Program-made: the position numbers and the translations under genes
The notes under the pieces: generated by a model
Told to the model about the DNA's origin: nothing
The model's input: the letters and a program-made list of their open reading frames with translations, nothing else
Databases searched by the model: none
Shown: piece after piece, positions 62,183 through 64,000 of the stretch
Layout of the letters: the number at the start of each line of letters is the position of its first letter
Numbering within the stretch: the first letter of the stretch is position 1
Source of the DNA: Muribaculaceae bacterium
GTDB taxonomy: Bacteria; Bacteroidota; Bacteroidia; Bacteroidales; Muribaculaceae
Direction of reading: 5' to 3'
Length of the DNA: 64,000 bases
NCBI GenBank assembly: GCA_017396945.1
Contig: JAFQKI010000011.1
Location: forward strand, 1 to 64,000

Positions 62183-64000
62183 ATGAAAAAGCTGTTTCTA
62201 TTACTTTTGGCAGTAATGACCATCAGCGTGAGTGCCGTAGCACAAAATCGCTCGGTTAGCGGTACTGTCGTAGATGCGGAGAGCGGCGAGCCTTTAGCAG
62301 GCGCAACCGTTCAACCCATTGGTGGAGGTTCAGGTATCTCTACCGATTTCGATGGTAAATTTCATCTTTCTCTTCCCGCAAGCGTGACACAAATTCAAGT
62401 GTCATACGTGGGTATGGAAACCAAAACCGTCGCTGTTTCAGAAAAAATGACCATTTCAATGGCACCTATGGCCAATAGTCTTGACGCCGTAGTTGTAACT
62501 GGTTATGGTTCTGGTAAAAAACTCGGTTCAATCGTTGGTTCGGTTGCCGTTGTTGGTGAAGACGTGTTTGAAAACGTAACCACACCTACCTTCGTTGACG
62601 CTCTTCAAGGTCAGGTAGCAGGTCTTTCAATCCTTTCATCATCAGGTGACCCCTCTTCAGTTGACAACGAAATCCGTCTTCGCGGTGTGAACTCAATCAA
62701 CGCAGGAACAACTCCATTGTTCATCCTTGATGGTGCTCCCGTTACCGAATCGGTATTCACCACCCTCAACCCTGCCGACATTGAAAACATCACAGTGTTG
62801 AAAGACGCTGCATCAGTAGCTATCTACGGTTCTCGTGCGGCTAACGGTGTAATCGTTATCACATCTAAGAAAGGTAAATTTGGCGAACGTGCCAAAGTAA
62901 CCATCAGCGCTCGTTATGGTTGGTCACAAATGACTACCGACAACGTTGAAATGATGAACTCTCAACAATACATCCAATATCGCGACCTTATCGGTCAACC
63001 TGTTTCTCAAGAAATCAAAGACTTGGTAAACAACTATGGCATCAGCACCGATTGGCGTAAAGAAACATTTGACGGAAGCGCACCCACTTACGCGTTTGAC
63101 GCATCAGTTCAAGGTGGTAGCGAATCATTGTCATACTATCTTTCAATCAACCACTTGGATCAAGAAGGTATCATCGCACAATCAGGTATGCGTCGCGAAG
63201 CATTGCGTTTCAGCATGGACTCACGCGTTAACGATTGGTTCCGTGTAGGTTTCCAAGGTAACTTGGGTTACTCAAAATATGAAACCAACAACGAGTCTAA
63301 CGCAGGTTATAGCGGTAGCGTTATCTATACCACCAACCCAATGGTATTTGCTCGTAAAGCCATGCCTTATGACTCACCTTATTATTACACATTTGATGAA
63401 AACGGCAACATCGTTTATGGCGACAAAGCCGAATACCTCCACTACTCTGCTCAACCTACTCCTCAATACATCAGAGACGGACGTAGCGTACAACGCAACA
63501 AAGTGACTCTTAACGCCAACCTTTTTGAGCAACTCACTCCTATTAAAGGTTTGACTATCCGCGCTCAACAAGCTGTTGATGCTTACGAAACTCGCCTTTC
63601 TAATGTTGGTTTCCCACGCGAAACTCTTTATACTCCTATGGGCGACGTTTACGCACCCTCAGGAACTGCAGGCGTAGCATCAACCGGTTATCGTCAAGAA
63701 TCATTCAGCCGTTACTATCAATTCACTTACACTAACACTGCTGAATATCGTTTTGACATCAACCGTCAACACAACATCAGCTTCTTGCTCGGTCAAGAAT
63801 CTATCATCAGCAAAACTAATGGTTTTGGAGTATTCACCGAAGGTCAATCAGACACCCGTCAAATGCTCCTTACTCAAGGTACAACCGTTACAATGGCAGA
63901 CTTGAGCCAATCAATCGTTGAAAGCACATTCAACTCATTCTTCTTTAACGCAAACTATGACTTTGAAAACCGTTACTTCTTGGATGTAACATTCCGTCGT
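62183..64000 (+). CDS. SusC/RagA-type TonB-linked outer-membrane receptor, 5' part
   Basis: The frame is open from the ATG at 62183 to the window end (606 codons). A signal peptide (LFLLLLAVMTISVSAVAQ) is followed by a carboxypeptidase regulatory-like domain (VSGTVVDAESGEPLAGATVQ), a TonB plug domain (DAVVVTGYG, LQGQVAGLSI, IRLRGVNSINAGTTPLFILDG, NITVLKDAASVAIYGSRAANGVI) and the start of the barrel. SusC proteins import glycans or peptides together with a SusD lipoprotein, which would lie beyond the edge. Substrate cannot be told from this part. Confidence 0.95.
   Translation, partial: MKKLFLLLLAVMTISVSAVAQNRSVSGTVVDAESGEPLAGATVQPIGGGSGISTDFDGKFHLSLPASVTQIQVSYVGMETKTVAVSEKMTISMAPMANSLDAVVVTGYGSGKKLGSIVGSVAVVGEDVFENVTTPTFVDALQGQVAGLSILSSSGDPSSVDNEIRLRGVNSINAGTTPLFILDGAPVTESVFTTLNPADIENITVLKDAASVAIYGSRAANGVIVITSKKGKFGERAKVTISARYGWSQMTTDNVEMMNSQQYIQYRDLIGQPVSQEIKDLVNNYGISTDWRKETFDGSAPTYAFDASVQGGSESLSYYLSINHLDQEGIIAQSGMRREALRFSMDSRVNDWFRVGFQGNLGYSKYETNNESNAGYSGSVIYTTNPMVFARKAMPYDSPYYYTFDENGNIVYGDKAEYLHYSAQPTPQYIRDGRSVQRNKVTLNANLFEQLTPIKGLTIRAQQAVDAYETRLSNVGFPRETLYTPMGDVYAPSGTAGVASTGYRQESFSRYYQFTYTNTAEYRFDINRQHNISFLLGQESIISKTNGFGVFTEGQSDTRQMLLTQGTTVTMADLSQSIVESTFNSFFFNANYDFENRYFLDVTFRR

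Noticed and set aside
1..64000. CRISPR arrays, restriction or other defence systems
   Set aside because: No regularly spaced repeats, Cas, methylase, helicase-nuclease or toxin-antitoxin genes were recognised anywhere in the window.

Overview
The window is chromosomal DNA from a member of the Bacteroidales, most likely close to the Muribaculaceae/Bacteroides/Prevotella branch. Four things point there. Many genes are preceded by the Bacteroidetes sigma-factor motif TAnnTTTG, in the best cases with TTTG 19-22 bases upstream. Six large secreted proteins end in type IX secretion (T9SS) C-terminal sorting domains. A SusC/RagA-type receptor begins at the right edge. Several lineage-typical families are present (DUF6089, DUF6242, Lnb/DUF4105, BspA-like repeats). 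No phage, CRISPR array or intact insertion sequence is visible.

Layout. 1-251: three tRNA genes (Gly, Tyr, Thr) on the minus strand. 558-2900: aminopeptidase P and a gamma-carbonic-anhydrase-like protein. 3102-6413: a secreted propeller/C39-like peptidase fusion. 6590-8082: rpsU-xerC-hpf. 8241-10122: thymidine kinase, a YhcH/EbgC-like protein and a DUF3108 protein. 10322-11146: two orphan small proteins. 11332-14903: arginine cluster argR-GNAT-argG-pspC-argC. 15102-17847: glyS, lemA and an FKBP-like lipoprotein. 17919-21298 (minus): aspT-asdA, an aspartate:alanine exchange and decarboxylation module. 21501-22528 (minus): a BspA-like pseudogene with three frame breaks. 22875-25757 (minus): a secreted FN3/CUB protein. 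25978-29942: DAACS symporter, DUF4105/Lnb protein and a degenerate alkaline-phosphatase-fold protein, tightly packed. 30087-34205: secA and a VanX-like dipeptidase. 34285-41904 (minus): two large T9SS cargo proteins. 42135: tRNA-Met. 42428-52614: two tandem GHL10 glycosidase-like T9SS proteins. 52712-61583: ribD, DUF6242, DUF6089, uppS, bamA, two Skp-like chaperones and murI, a cell-envelope cluster. 62183-64000: 5' part of a SusC-like receptor.

How the genes fit together. Housekeeping operons (translation, arginine, envelope assembly) alternate with large surface or secreted proteins. bamA, the Skp pair, uppS, murI, secA and the Lnb-like gene all serve envelope biogenesis. Four of the secreted proteins (3102, 34285, 42428, 47794) seem to share a propeller-like module, marked by GD[LIV]T..G..W.A and a closing P.NG.A.Y.L-type strand, attached to different N-terminal domains (peptidase, GHL10, or none recognised). 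That shared module is the best candidate here for something not well described.

Limits: families were assigned by reading motifs and from general knowledge. No search or structure prediction was run, and domain borders are approximate.
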